Origin: Aldehydirespirator sp963662645
GTDB lineage: Bacteria; Actinomycetota; Acidimicrobiia; Acidimicrobiales; Aldehydirespiratoraceae
Direction of reading: 5' to 3'
Assembly: GCA_963662645.2 (NCBI GenBank)
Contig: OY759762.1
Span: 1,798,001-1,862,000, forward strand
DNA length: 64,000 nucleotides
Shown here: positions 8,473 to 16,445 of the stretch, in pieces
How the letters are laid out: each line of letters starts with the position of its first letter
Numbering within the stretch: position 1 is the first letter of the stretch
Notes under the pieces: generated by a model
Database searches by the model: none
What the model was told of the DNA's origin: nothing
The model's input: only the letters and a program-made list of their open reading frames with translations
Made by a program: the position numbers and the translations under genes

Positions 8473-9131
8473 CGGTCGTAGCCGTCAACCGACTCCACTG
8501 GCCCGTGACCGTGCTCGGGCCGGGAAGACGGGTCGGGATCTGGGTCCAGGGATGCTCTATCGAGTGCCCGGGATGCGTCTCGCGGGACACTTGGCCGTCG
8601 ATGAGCCACCGCGACCGCATCCCCGTGGCTGATCTGACCGCCCGCATCGACGCGCTGGTAGACCGCGGGGCCGAGGGGCCCATCGACGGAATCACGCTCA
8701 CCGGGGGCGAGCCGTTCGATCAGGCCGACGCGCTCGACGGGCTCCTCGGAGCGCTCCGAAGCTGGCTGGACCGGCGAGGCGCGCCGTCTGCGGACCTGCT
8801 CGTGTACACCGGCTACGAGGAGTCCCAAGCCCGGGAACTCGCGGCCGGAGCCTTCGAACTCGCCGACGCGGTGATCGCCGGGCCGTACCGCGCGGGCCAA
8901 CCGGGGACCCGCTGGTGGGGCTCCGGCAATCAGCGCCTGATCACCCGCGACGACGATGCCGCCGCCCGCTACCGGTCGGCACTGCGGGAGGCGCGCCCGG
9001 AGCTGCAAGTAGCCGTCGAGCAGGGGCAGGTGTTCATCATCGGCGTGCCCGGCCGCGGCGCCCTGGCCCAGGTGGAGACCCGGCTGGCCGACGCGGGAGT
9101 CGGCCTGGGGGGCGTGTCGTGGCGACCGTGA
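8469..9131 (+). CDS. NrdG-like radical-SAM 4Fe-4S protein
   Basis: The 220-residue product has the compact single-domain radical-SAM form of class III ribonucleotide reductase activases. The cluster motif is Cys29-x3-Cys33-x2-Cys36 in GCSIECPGC, preceded by RVGIWVQ as in NrdG. GITLTGGEPFDQ is the SAM-binding GGE motif and VYTGYEE follows the next strand. No nrdD (class III reductase) lies in the window, so this is probably not a reductase activase. It may instead place a radical on, or modify, a protein of the same operon. Start: GTG at 8469, overlapping the ATPase stop as GTGA. The end overlaps the next gene in the same manner. Confidence 0.85.
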   Translation: MTVVAVNRLHWPVTVLGPGRRVGIWVQGCSIECPGCVSRDTWPSMSHRDRIPVADLTARIDALVDRGAEGPIDGITLTGGEPFDQADALDGLLGALRSWLDRRGAPSADLLVYTGYEESQARELAAGAFELADAVIAGPYRAGQPGTRWWGSGNQRLITRDDDAAARYRSALREARPELQVAVEQGQVFIIGVPGRGALAQVETRLADAGVGLGGVSWRP

Positions 9132-9592
9132 CCTGTTCGGGTGCGGACTGCGGCACCGTGTTGGGACCCGCAGACCTGCTGTGTCCCTCCTGCGGCCGTC
9201 CCAGACCGAGGGCGGTTCACACTGCGGGGGCGGGCCGACCGCTCGCCCAGTCGACGCTCGACCAGCCAGACGGCGGCGCCGCCCGCCGTTTCCGCCTCGT
9301 CGCACCCTGGGGCGAACTCGCCATCGGGGACGCCGAGACCGACATAGGCCGTGAGGTAGGGCCGTTCGCGGCCGAGTTGAGCGGCTACCCGACCGTCTCG
9401 AGACGGCACGCGACACTGCGGATCACCGAGTCGGGAAGGCTGCACGTGATCGACCACAACTCCTCCAACGGAACGTTCAAGAACGACAGCCGGATCGAGG
9501 CGAACATCCCGGTGGAGTTGTGCGACCGCGACACGGTGTCGTTCTCGACGAGGCTGAGATTGGACGTGCGAGTGGAGGACGAGCACCCGTGA
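9128..9592 (+). CDS. zinc-ribbon plus FHA phosphothreonine-binding protein
   Basis: The 154-residue product carries an N-terminal four-cysteine ribbon (Cys3, Cys8, Cys19, Cys22 in LCPSCGRP), a short linker and a C-terminal FHA domain. FHA landmarks are DIGRE (Gly74-Arg75), TVSRRHA (Ser91-Arg92, His94) and NSSNGTF (Asn111, Ser113, Asn114-Gly115-Thr116); together these form the phosphothreonine pocket. FHA proteins read phosphorylation by Ser/Thr kinases, and a kinase and phosphatase follow directly in the operon. The GTG at 9128 was chosen because it makes a GTGA overlap with the radical-SAM stop; another GTG at 9119 is possible. Likely role: adaptor linking the kinase's phosphorylated sites to the ATPase/radical-SAM partners (inference). 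Confidence 0.88.
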   Translation: MTCSGADCGTVLGPADLLCPSCGRPRPRAVHTAGAGRPLAQSTLDQPDGGAARRFRLVAPWGELAIGDAETDIGREVGPFAAELSGYPTVSRRHATLRITESGRLHVIDHNSSNGTFKNDSRIEANIPVELCDRDTVSFSTRLRLDVRVEDEHP

Positions 9593-10299
9593 AGATCGCC
9601 GCGACCACCCGGCGCGGCCAGCGGCGCGCCGAGAACCAGGACCGGATAGTGGTCGATAGCACCGTCCTGGGCAGCGACGTCGGCGGGACGACCGAGTTCG
9701 ACACCGGACCGCTCACCCTGTTGGCGGTGATCGACGGCATGGGGGGGCATCCGGCCGGCGGCGTGGCGGCCGCGGCCGCGGCCGATGTGATGGCGTCGGG
9801 GTTCCGCCGGCTGCGGACTCGCGAGGACGTAGGAAGGCTCGTCGAGGACGCCAACGACGAACTGTACGCCCTGATGGACCGGGTGTCCGGGCTGAGCGGT
9901 ATGGGCGCGGCCGTAGCGGGGATCTTCACCGCTTCCGACGGACTCGTGATCTTCAACGTGGGCGATGCTCGGGTCTATCTGCACTCCAGCGGCTACCTGA
10001 TGCAGGCGAGCATCGACGACCGCCGCCCCGGCGACGACACCGGCCCTGTGACCCAGTCGCTGGGAGGCCTGCGGGCCCATTCGCCGGTCCAGGTCCACCT
10101 GAGCAGCGAGCCCTATGACGGCGGCACAGCACTGGTGGCCAGCGACGGACTGTTTTCCCAGGTGTCCCATGAGCGCCTCGCCGAAGCCATGGCCGCCCCA
10201 CCGGCTCGCGCCGCGAGCCGGTTGCTGGACACCGCCCTCGCGGCAGGCAGCCAGGACGACATCTCCCTGGGCTTGCTGCAGCTTCCGTCCCATGGCTGA
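9589..10299 (+). CDS. PP2C-family Ser/Thr protein phosphatase
   Basis: The 236-residue product is a minimal soluble PPM/PP2C phosphatase. Metal-binding motifs are all present: ENQDR (residues 15-19), the DGMGGH signature with Asp49, SDGLFS, and the closing DDISLG. GDARVYLHSSG matches the conserved core strand region. It would dephosphorylate Ser/Thr on the operon's kinase and FHA partners, giving a reversible switch. GTG start at 9589 overlaps the FHA stop by 4 bases, and its own stop overlaps the kinase gene by 8 bases. No membrane segment or extra domain is seen. Confidence 0.93.
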   Translation: MKIAATTRRGQRRAENQDRIVVDSTVLGSDVGGTTEFDTGPLTLLAVIDGMGGHPAGGVAAAAAADVMASGFRRLRTREDVGRLVEDANDELYALMDRVSGLSGMGAAVAGIFTASDGLVIFNVGDARVYLHSSGYLMQASIDDRRPGDDTGPVTQSLGGLRAHSPVQVHLSSEPYDGGTALVASDGLFSQVSHERLAEAMAAPPARAASRLLDTALAAGSQDDISLGLLQLPSHG

Positions 10300-12925
10300 C
10301 ACGACCCGACGCGACGATGACTTCCCGCCGAGCGCGCCGACACTGCGCGAGGCACAAGTCCCGTCCAGCGCGCCGACACTGCGCGAGTCCCCTTCGTCGC
10401 TCGAGTCGATGCGGGTTCACACCGGACCCGCCCAGCTGCCCAGCGAACTCACCGACAGCTATCGCCTGGTGCGCCAACTCGCCTCGGGCGGCGCGGAGGC
10501 GGCGCTGTTCGAGGTCGCCGAGACCGGTACCGGCGAGATCCGCGTCTTGAAGATCTACCACCAGCACGTGGCACTGCGAGGCGAGGCGCTGCTGCGCATT
10601 CGATCGATCGACCCGGCCCATGTAGTGCATCTCGTCGACCACGGCCAGCTCGAGGACGGTCGATGGTACGAAGTGCAGGAACGGATCGAAGCCGGCAACC
10701 TCGTCGACTACCGATCGGGCGCGAGTCCCACGGAGAGCGACCTGGAGGAGGTCGTCGCAGAGTTGGGGGCTGCCATCGCGGCGTTCCACGGAGCCGGGCT
10801 CGCCCACCACGACATCAAGCCCGAGAACATCCTCGTCAGGAACATCTCGCCCCTCGACCTCGTGCTGGGCGACTTCGGGCTGTCGGTCGTGTCCGACAAC
10901 CGCACCTACTACGCGACCAACCGGCACGCCACCATCGCGTATCAGGCGCCTGAGACCATGCGACAGGTTGGAGGCGGCGCACGCGACTACTGGGCCGTCG
11001 GGCTCACCATCGCCATGCTCGCCACCGGCGAGACCCCGTACGCGGGCCTAAACGAACACGCCATCCTCGATCAGCACTACTACCGGATGCCGCCGGCCAT
11101 CGTCGAGTCGATGCCGGAGGGCCGCCTCAAGCAGCTGTGTCGGGGACTGACCCGCTACGACCCCAAGACCCGCTGGTCCGAGCAGGAGGTCCGGAGTTGG
11201 CTGAGGGGCCACACTCCGGCCGTCGCGCCGGACGAGCCTCAACTTCCGGCCGACTCGACACGGGTCGTCCACTTCAACAACAAGCGGTTCACTGTTCCGG
11301 CCGCGCTGACCCGCGAGATATTGGAGTGCTGGTCGCTCGCGGCCGAGACCATCGGCGTGAGGGCCCGGCGAGAGCAGTTCATGGACGAGCTGATCCTGGC
11401 GTTCGGCACCGAGCCCCTCGCCATGCTGACCAGGCGGTGGAGCGCCGAACCGCCGCGCCGCGACCGCGTGGACGCCGCCATCGTCGAGCTGCTGCTGACG
11501 CTCGACCCCGAAGCTCCCGCCATCTACCGCTCCCGGCCCCTCGACGCGGCCACCATCGCCGCGGCGGCGCTCGGCGACTCCGAGGAGGACGCCCGCTTCG
11601 TTCGGGACCTCGGTGACCGCGGCCTGCTGTCGGCATGGTCCCACAGCGCCGACTACACGGAACTGGGCGACATCGACCAACGCTGGCAGGACGAGCTGAG
11701 TCGGGCCACCGAGATCATCTCCGAAGTCCGGGCCGCCGGGGCGGCCGCCCCTCCCATCGAGGTCTGGACCGCGCCCCTGCTGGCGGTGAGCGCTCGCGAC
11801 GAACTGATCGACGAATGGCAGCTGCAGCGCGCCCCGCGCCCCTTCGGTGACCTCATGCCCGGCTGGTACGAGCAGATCGCGGACGGATCGAGGCCGGCGG
11901 AGGTGATCGGCTCGGTGCTGCTCTTCACCGAGGCCCAGCGGGTTCAGCGCAACGCGGTAGAAGCACGGCACCGACAACAGCGGGAAGCCGAACGGTCGCG
12001 TCGCGACCGGAAGTACCGGGCACTCCTGTCACTCGCCGGCTGGACGGCGGCCGTGGCGTTCCTGGTCAGCTGGGTGCTGGCGCCAGGAGCGGGGCTCATC
12101 GTGTACGCGATCGCCTTCGCGCTCTTCCGCCAGTGGCGCAACGCCGTAGCCGACCGCCACAGAGTCCAAGAGTCGAGGGGGGAGACACCCGCAACCGAGG
12201 CGCACGAGGTCGCCTTGTCGCTCTTCCGCCGCTGGTACCGCGCCAGGTCAGATCGCCGACGGGCCCGGCGGTCGAGGAGGGGGATCGTGTCTGCGGCGAC
12301 CTCCGCCCTCGTCCGCCAGTCGCGCAATGCCAGGGATCGCCGCCGGGCCCGAGGTTCAGGGGGCGAGGTGCCCGCAACCGCGGCGCGTCCGGGCAGGGAC
12401 GAGCTGTCCGCCAGCCGCAGAGCGGAGGCCTACGGGGTCCTGGCCTTCGGGCTTGTGGTGGCATGGGCGATAACCACGGACATCTGGCCACCGCTGGTGC
12501 GACTGATCGCGAGCGACTCGCTCGACCTGGTAACCGTACGCCAGGACGGCTACAAGCTCGCCGGATTGGCGTCCCTAGCCTGGTCGCTGCTGTCGTTCCG
12601 GCACCGCCGCAACGAGGGTCCTCCGACGGACGACCAGATCCAGCGACTGCGGGCCGCGGACCGCCGCACCTTGAGGAGGACCCTGCTGCTGACGTTGGTG
12701 TGGGGATTCGTCCGGTTCGCGAGCCTGTCCTTCTCGTGGTCGCGAGGCGCGGTCGCGACGCTGATGCTCAGCGTGTGGGTACCGGTCTCGCTCGGCGGCA
12801 TGAGCCTGCTGGTGCGGGGGCGCTGGTCGCATCGCCGGGCCGGCACCAGATGGGCAGTGGTGCTGCTGGCCGCAGGCGCGGCTCTGTTCGCAACCGGACT
12901 GCTGCTGGAGTTCTTGCCGATCTAG
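10292..12925 (+). CDS. transmembrane Ser/Thr protein kinase with internal repeats
   Basis: The 877-residue product has a Hanks-type kinase domain at about residues 50-300: the ATP lysine is Lys87 in RVLKIY, the catalytic loop is HHDIKPEN with Asp174, the metal motif is DFG at Asp194, and the APE motif follows in YQAPETM. The glycine loop is unusual (ASGGAEAALF). Before the kinase lies a disordered tail with two copies of SAPTLRE, possible autophosphorylation/FHA-docking sites. Residues about 300-575 are a helical region I cannot name. The C-terminus has about six membrane helices. Between the first pair and the rest lie three imperfect 25-30-residue Arg-rich repeats (LFRQWRNAVADR, LFRRWYRARSDRRR, LVRQSRNARDRRR), about residues 609-700. 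The ATG overlaps the phosphatase stop by 8 bases. The gene ends only 12 bases before the convergent lysC stop. Confidence 0.9.
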   Translation: MADTTRRDDDFPPSAPTLREAQVPSSAPTLRESPSSLESMRVHTGPAQLPSELTDSYRLVRQLASGGAEAALFEVAETGTGEIRVLKIYHQHVALRGEALLRIRSIDPAHVVHLVDHGQLEDGRWYEVQERIEAGNLVDYRSGASPTESDLEEVVAELGAAIAAFHGAGLAHHDIKPENILVRNISPLDLVLGDFGLSVVSDNRTYYATNRHATIAYQAPETMRQVGGGARDYWAVGLTIAMLATGETPYAGLNEHAILDQHYYRMPPAIVESMPEGRLKQLCRGLTRYDPKTRWSEQEVRSWLRGHTPAVAPDEPQLPADSTRVVHFNNKRFTVPAALTREILECWSLAAETIGVRARREQFMDELILAFGTEPLAMLTRRWSAEPPRRDRVDAAIVELLLTLDPEAPAIYRSRPLDAATIAAAALGDSEEDARFVRDLGDRGLLSAWSHSADYTELGDIDQRWQDELSRATEIISEVRAAGAAAPPIEVWTAPLLAVSARDELIDEWQLQRAPRPFGDLMPGWYEQIADGSRPAEVIGSVLLFTEAQRVQRNAVEARHRQQREAERSRRDRKYRALLSLAGWTAAVAFLVSWVLAPGAGLIVYAIAFALFRQWRNAVADRHRVQESRGETPATEAHEVALSLFRRWYRARSDRRRARRSRRGIVSAATSALVRQSRNARDRRRARGSGGEVPATAARPGRDELSASRRAEAYGVLAFGLVVAWAITTDIWPPLVRLIASDSLDLVTVRQDGYKLAGLASLAWSLLSFRHRRNEGPPTDDQIQRLRAADRRTLRRTLLLTLVWGFVRFASLSFSWSRGAVATLMLSVWVPVSLGGMSLLVRGRWSHRRAGTRWAVVLLAAGAALFATGLLLEFLPI
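10331..10387 (+). repeat. 21-base direct repeat inside the kinase gene encoding two SAPTLRE motifs
   Basis: A 21-base unit encoding SAPTLRE is identical at 10331-10351 and 10367-10387, with a 36-base period. Both copies are in frame in the N-terminal disordered tail of the kinase. Each motif places a threonine in a similar setting, which fits paired phosphorylation sites recognised by an FHA domain. Confidence 0.9.
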
Positions 12926-12937
12926 CGTCCGTGAGCG

Positions 12938-14176
12938 TCAGTAGACGGTGGCCCGGTTGGAGGGGTCCTTGTCGAGCTCGAACGACTGGTGCAGCGCACC
13001 AACGGCCGGCTCCATGTCGTCGGCTCTGATCACGCACGAGATGCGGATGGCCGACGTGGAGATCATCTCGATGTTTATTCCGGCCGCCGCCAGCGTCTCG
13101 AACATCCGGGCGGCCACGCCCGGGTTGGTCTGCATGCCCGCACCGATCAGGCTCACCCGAGCGATGCCGTCGTCGGCGGAGACGTCGTCGGCGCCCAACT
13201 CATCCATCAGTCCCTCAGCGACGGCCCGGGCTGCCTCGAGCTGCAAGCGGGGAACGGTGAAGCTGATGTCGGTGACGCCCTGACTCGACACGTTCTGCAC
13301 GATCATGTCCACGTTCACGTCGGTGTCGGCCAGCGCCCGGAACAGCCGGCCGGCCACGCCGGGCTTGTCGGCGACTCCCGAAACGGTCATCTTCGCTTCG
13401 CTGGCGTCGTGAGTGACGGCAGAGATGATGGCGTGTTCCATGGCTTCCTCCCCGGTAACTGTCGTGCCCGGCATCCAGCTGAAGGCGGACCGCACTCGCA
13501 GCTCCACGCCGTAGGTCCGGGCCAGCTCCACTGCCCGCATGGCCGGCTTCGGGCAGCCGCTGGCGGTCATCTCGAGCAGTTCATCGAATGAGATCACATC
13601 CATGCGCCGCGCTTCGGGCGCTATGCGGGGGTCGGCGCTGAAGACCCCGGGCACATCGGTGTAGATCTCGCAGCAGTCCGCTTCGAGGACGTGGGCCAGC
13701 GCCACGGCCGTGGTGTCGGAGCCTCCCCGGCCGAAGAACGTCACATCGCCGTCGCCGGACACCCCCTGAGAGCCGCCCACCACCGGAACTAGGCCCCGGT
13801 CCAGCGCCTCGGTTATGCGCCTCGGGGTGATCTGAACGATCTTGGCGTCAGTGTGGGAGGAGTCGGTGCGGAAACCGGCCTGGCTGCCGGTGAACGACGC
13901 GGCGGGAACTCCCAGATCGCTGAGCGCCATGGCCATGAGGGCACAGGCCTTGCGCTCGCCGCCGGTGATGAGCATGTCGACCTCGCGGCCGGGCGGATTC
14001 GAGGCCACATCGGAGGCCATTCGCAGCAGATCGTCGGTCTCGCTGCCCATCGCCGAGACGACCAGCACCACCTCGTCGCCGTGGTTGCGGCGGCGCGCCA
14101 CATGGTCGGCCACGACCCGAATGCGGTCGGGACCGGCCACCGAGGTACCACCGAACTTCTCAACGACGAATGTCAC
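12938..14176 (-). CDS. lysC: aspartate kinase
   Basis: LysC phosphorylates aspartate, the first step to diaminopimelate, lysine, threonine and methionine. The 412-residue product starts with VVEKFGGTSV, the hallmark ATP-binding motif, and carries GRGGSDTTAVALAHVLEADC in the kinase half. The last about 150 residues form the tandem ACT regulatory domains (VSGVADKPGVAGRLF and SLIGAGMQTNPGVAARMFE), where lysine/threonine feedback normally acts. The start is GTG at 14176. In many actinobacteria asd follows immediately; here it is separated by the kinase/ATPase block. Confidence 0.96.
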   Translation of the reverse strand: MTFVVEKFGGTSVAGPDRIRVVADHVARRRNHGDEVVLVVSAMGSETDDLLRMASDVASNPPGREVDMLITGGERKACALMAMALSDLGVPAASFTGSQAGFRTDSSHTDAKIVQITPRRITEALDRGLVPVVGGSQGVSGDGDVTFFGRGGSDTTAVALAHVLEADCCEIYTDVPGVFSADPRIAPEARRMDVISFDELLEMTASGCPKPAMRAVELARTYGVELRVRSAFSWMPGTTVTGEEAMEHAIISAVTHDASEAKMTVSGVADKPGVAGRLFRALADTDVNVDMIVQNVSSQGVTDISFTVPRLQLEAARAVAEGLMDELGADDVSADDGIARVSLIGAGMQTNPGVAARMFETLAAAGINIEMISTSAIRISCVIRADDMEPAVGALHQSFELDKDPSNRATVY

Positions 14177-14296
14177 GGCTGATCAGGCTACCGGCGCCCC
14201 CAGTGGAGCCCGGCCGGAGACCGAGCGGTCAGGCCTCAGACATATCCACACCGCGGATGCTGCCGGAACCTCTCCGATCCGTGGCAGTCTGTGGGC

Positions 14297-14695
14297 GTGA
14301 GCGAAGCGCTCGCCGATGAGATCGTCCTCAGGGTGCCCGCGTCGATCGATCACGCGCGGATCTTGAGGGTCGGGGCCGCCGCGGTGGCCTTGCGCCAGGG
14401 AATGTCGTTCACCGAGATCGACGAGCTCCGATCAGCAATTGACCGAGCCACCGAATTGCTGCTGGAGCGGCCGGTCGCCGAAGACGCCTCCATCGAGTGC
14501 GTGTTCAGGGCTCAGGGAGGATGCCTGGAGGTGGAGGCGCGGCGCACCGACGAGGCCAGGGTCGCGGCCACGGCCACGGCCCGATTCAAGAAGGCGGTCG
14601 ACGCCTCGAACGTCACCGCCACGGTCGAGTCCGACCGGGGCCGGCTGCTCATGCGCAAACCTGTCGGCCGGCCCGGCAGCCGTCCCGCGGCCTAG
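14297..14695 (+). CDS. putative RsbW-like anti-sigma ATPase domain protein
   Basis: The 132-residue product starts MSEALADEIVLRVPASIDHA and contains MSFTEIDELRSAIDRATELLL, resembling the N-box helix of single-domain HATPase anti-sigma factors (ExxELRxAxxEA). The middle contains a CVFRAQGGCLEVEARR strand pair. The typical asparagine/glutamate of the N-box and the glycine-rich lid are weak, so ATP binding is uncertain. GTG at 14297 was chosen; another GTG lies at 14291. It is divergent from lysC. No anti-anti-sigma or sigma factor gene is nearby, so the partner is unknown. Confidence 0.6.
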   Translation: MSEALADEIVLRVPASIDHARILRVGAAAVALRQGMSFTEIDELRSAIDRATELLLERPVAEDASIECVFRAQGGCLEVEARRTDEARVAATATARFKKAVDASNVTATVESDRGRLLMRKPVGRPGSRPAA

Positions 14696-14816
14696 AGCGC
14701 CCGCGAACTAGTTTCCCGCGCTTGTTCACTGCGCTCACGGGCCGCTCGGGCCCTGGCCTCGCTTCCCGCTCACGCAAGACCCTCAGCCGACGCGGCCTAT
14801 CCGCTCGGCCTCTCAG

Positions 14817-15001
14817 CCTGGATCCACCGGTGGGCGGCTGGTGTGGTGGGGGTTGGGGTTGGTTCGGCGCGTGGTGGGTTCTGGTGGGCGGCGCCGGGCG
14901 CCGCGGGCTGGTGCGGGCGTGCTGGGCCGGGGGTTGGGGCTTTGGCGGTTGGTGGCGCTGGGGGTGGTGCTGGGGGACGCCGGGCCCCTGGGTTCGGGGG
15001 T
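14817..15001 (+). other. G-rich non-coding end of the insertion sequence
   Basis: The 185 bases between the left inverted repeat and the transposase stop code for nothing convincing. The plus strand is very G-rich with repeated runs of four or five G (for example GGGGGTTGGGGTTGG and CCGGGGGTTGGGG), while C-runs are few. Such a strand could form G-quadruplexes. Confidence 0.7.
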
Positions 15002-16324
15002 TCAGATGAGCAGGGGCAGGTTGCGGAGGTGTCGCAGCGCTCGGGTGAAGGTGTGCTGCCAGGGCCAGTCGGCGGGCAGGCGCAGGATGTGTCGTCGGCC
15101 GTGGTTGACGACGCGGCCGCAGACGGTGAGCAGCCGCTGTTTTTGTGTGTTGGCGACGGTGAGGCGGCCGGGGTGCTGGGCGCGGCCGAGGCGTGCGGTC
15201 CAGCGGGCGATGTTGTGGGCGAGCGAGGCGCAGGCGAGGTGGGCGGCGTTGGCGAAGAACCTGCCCGAGGGGCAGTGGGCGAGGCCGTTGTCTTTGAGGT
15301 CACGAATGGCGAGCTCGACTCGGGCGTGGTCTCGGTGGTAGGCGTCGGCGGCGGCGGTGTCGAGGTCGTGGCGGTCAGTTATGAAGCAGTGGTGGCGCCA
15401 GTCGGGCCAGAGGGTTGCCTGTGCGCCTGTGAGGCGGCTGCGGCGCGCCACCAGCCGCAGCTTGCGGGGGCCGTCGGGGTCGCGGCGGCCGGTCTCGATG
15501 GTGGTCTCAGCGACCTGCGCTATGCCTTCTTCGGTGTAGGGGATCGGCGTCCAGGCTTTGTCCCCGATGGCGTCTATGGCTGCTGAGACCTTGGAGTTCT
15601 GCGGGATCGTGATCGAATACGACGCGCCGCGGGCCTCGATGGCGTCGATCATGTCATAGGAGAAGAACCCCGCGTCGGCGCGCACGGTCACCGCCGCGCC
15701 GGGAGCGAGACGACGCAGCCTCGCCAGGGTCTCGGCCACAAACCGCAGGTGGCCGCGCTGGGAGCTGCCGGACCGCATCCGGACGTGGACCATCTCGCCG
15801 GTGTCGTCTCTGGCCGCGACCAGCGGGTGATAGCCCAACACGCCGGTGTGGCCGTAGGCGGCGCCCTGCTTGGATGTGCCGTGGACCTCACAGACCGTGG
15901 AGTCCAGATCCACCGTGATCTCCCCAGCGTCGGGCGCCGCGCCCAAAGACCACGCCCGGCCGAGCGCCAGCTCGCCGGCGCGGTCGAGCTGGCGCACGTG
16001 TCCCCACGTGAACGAGCGCAGCCATGTCCCCAAAGTCGACGGCGCCAACGGCTCAAACGGCAGCACCGCCCCAGCAGAGCCCGCCCGCAGCCTGCTCGCG
16101 TCGTCGATGAACGAGCCGCCCACCAGCATCGACGCCGCCACCGACAGCGCCTTGGCCCCCGAGCCGCGCCCCGACCCGGGCGGGCGCACCGCCGCGTCGA
16201 TCAGCGCCTCCAGCCCGAGGCGGTCCATCACCGTGCCCGCCAGCAACAGCCCCGCATCCGCCACCAAAGACCCGTCGTCGAAACGAACCTCCAACCCGTC
16301 GATCCCACCCGATACGCTGCCCAC
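15002..16324 (-). CDS. IS1380-family transposase
   Basis: The 440-residue product is a DDE transposase of the IS1380 group. Candidate catalytic acids lie in ITVDLDSTVCEVHG (first Asp), TVRADAGFFSYDMI (second Asp) and ARVELAIRDLKDNGL (Glu), followed by the CASLAHNIARWTARL helix typical of this family. The start is GTG at 16324, preceded by an AGGAGG ribosome site. The gene fills most of the element and is uninterrupted, so the element is probably able to move. Confidence 0.93.
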   Translation of the reverse strand: MGSVSGGIDGLEVRFDDGSLVADAGLLLAGTVMDRLGLEALIDAAVRPPGSGRGSGAKALSVAASMLVGGSFIDDASRLRAGSAGAVLPFEPLAPSTLGTWLRSFTWGHVRQLDRAGELALGRAWSLGAAPDAGEITVDLDSTVCEVHGTSKQGAAYGHTGVLGYHPLVAARDDTGEMVHVRMRSGSSQRGHLRFVAETLARLRRLAPGAAVTVRADAGFFSYDMIDAIEARGASYSITIPQNSKVSAAIDAIGDKAWTPIPYTEEGIAQVAETTIETGRRDPDGPRKLRLVARRSRLTGAQATLWPDWRHHCFITDRHDLDTAAADAYHRDHARVELAIRDLKDNGLAHCPSGRFFANAAHLACASLAHNIARWTARLGRAQHPGRLTVANTQKQRLLTVCGRVVNHGRRHILRLPADWPWQHTFTRALRHLRNLPLLI

Positions 16325-16445
16325 AGGAAGTGCCTCCTCACGTGGCCGGAATGACCGTTACTGCAAACAGCATTCTCCCATGTCAGGAGGCCTTTCCGGT
16401 GGACGCGCCAACCCCACAGCGCTCACCGCGCCGGTGGATCCAGGC

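Larger units (their letters stand above)
14817..16444. mobile_element. IS1380-family insertion sequence, intact
   Basis: A 1,628-bp element carries one transposase gene on the minus strand. Its ends are perfect 14-bp inverted repeats (CCTGGATCCACCGG at 14817-14830 and its complement at 16431-16444). The ends are bordered by a 5-bp direct repeat CTCAG at 14812-14816 and 16445-16449, read as a target-site duplication. Size and single-ORF layout fit the IS1380 family. The intact ORF and perfect flanks suggest a recent insertion. The right insertion point falls on the TGA stop of dut, which survives inside the duplicated bases. Confidence 0.9.

Noticed and set aside
5342..12925. Type VI secretion or TerY-type tellurite system
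   Set aside because: The kinase, phosphatase, FHA and Clp-type ATPase are shared themes, but no secretion structural genes and no TerY/VWA or TerD proteins are present.
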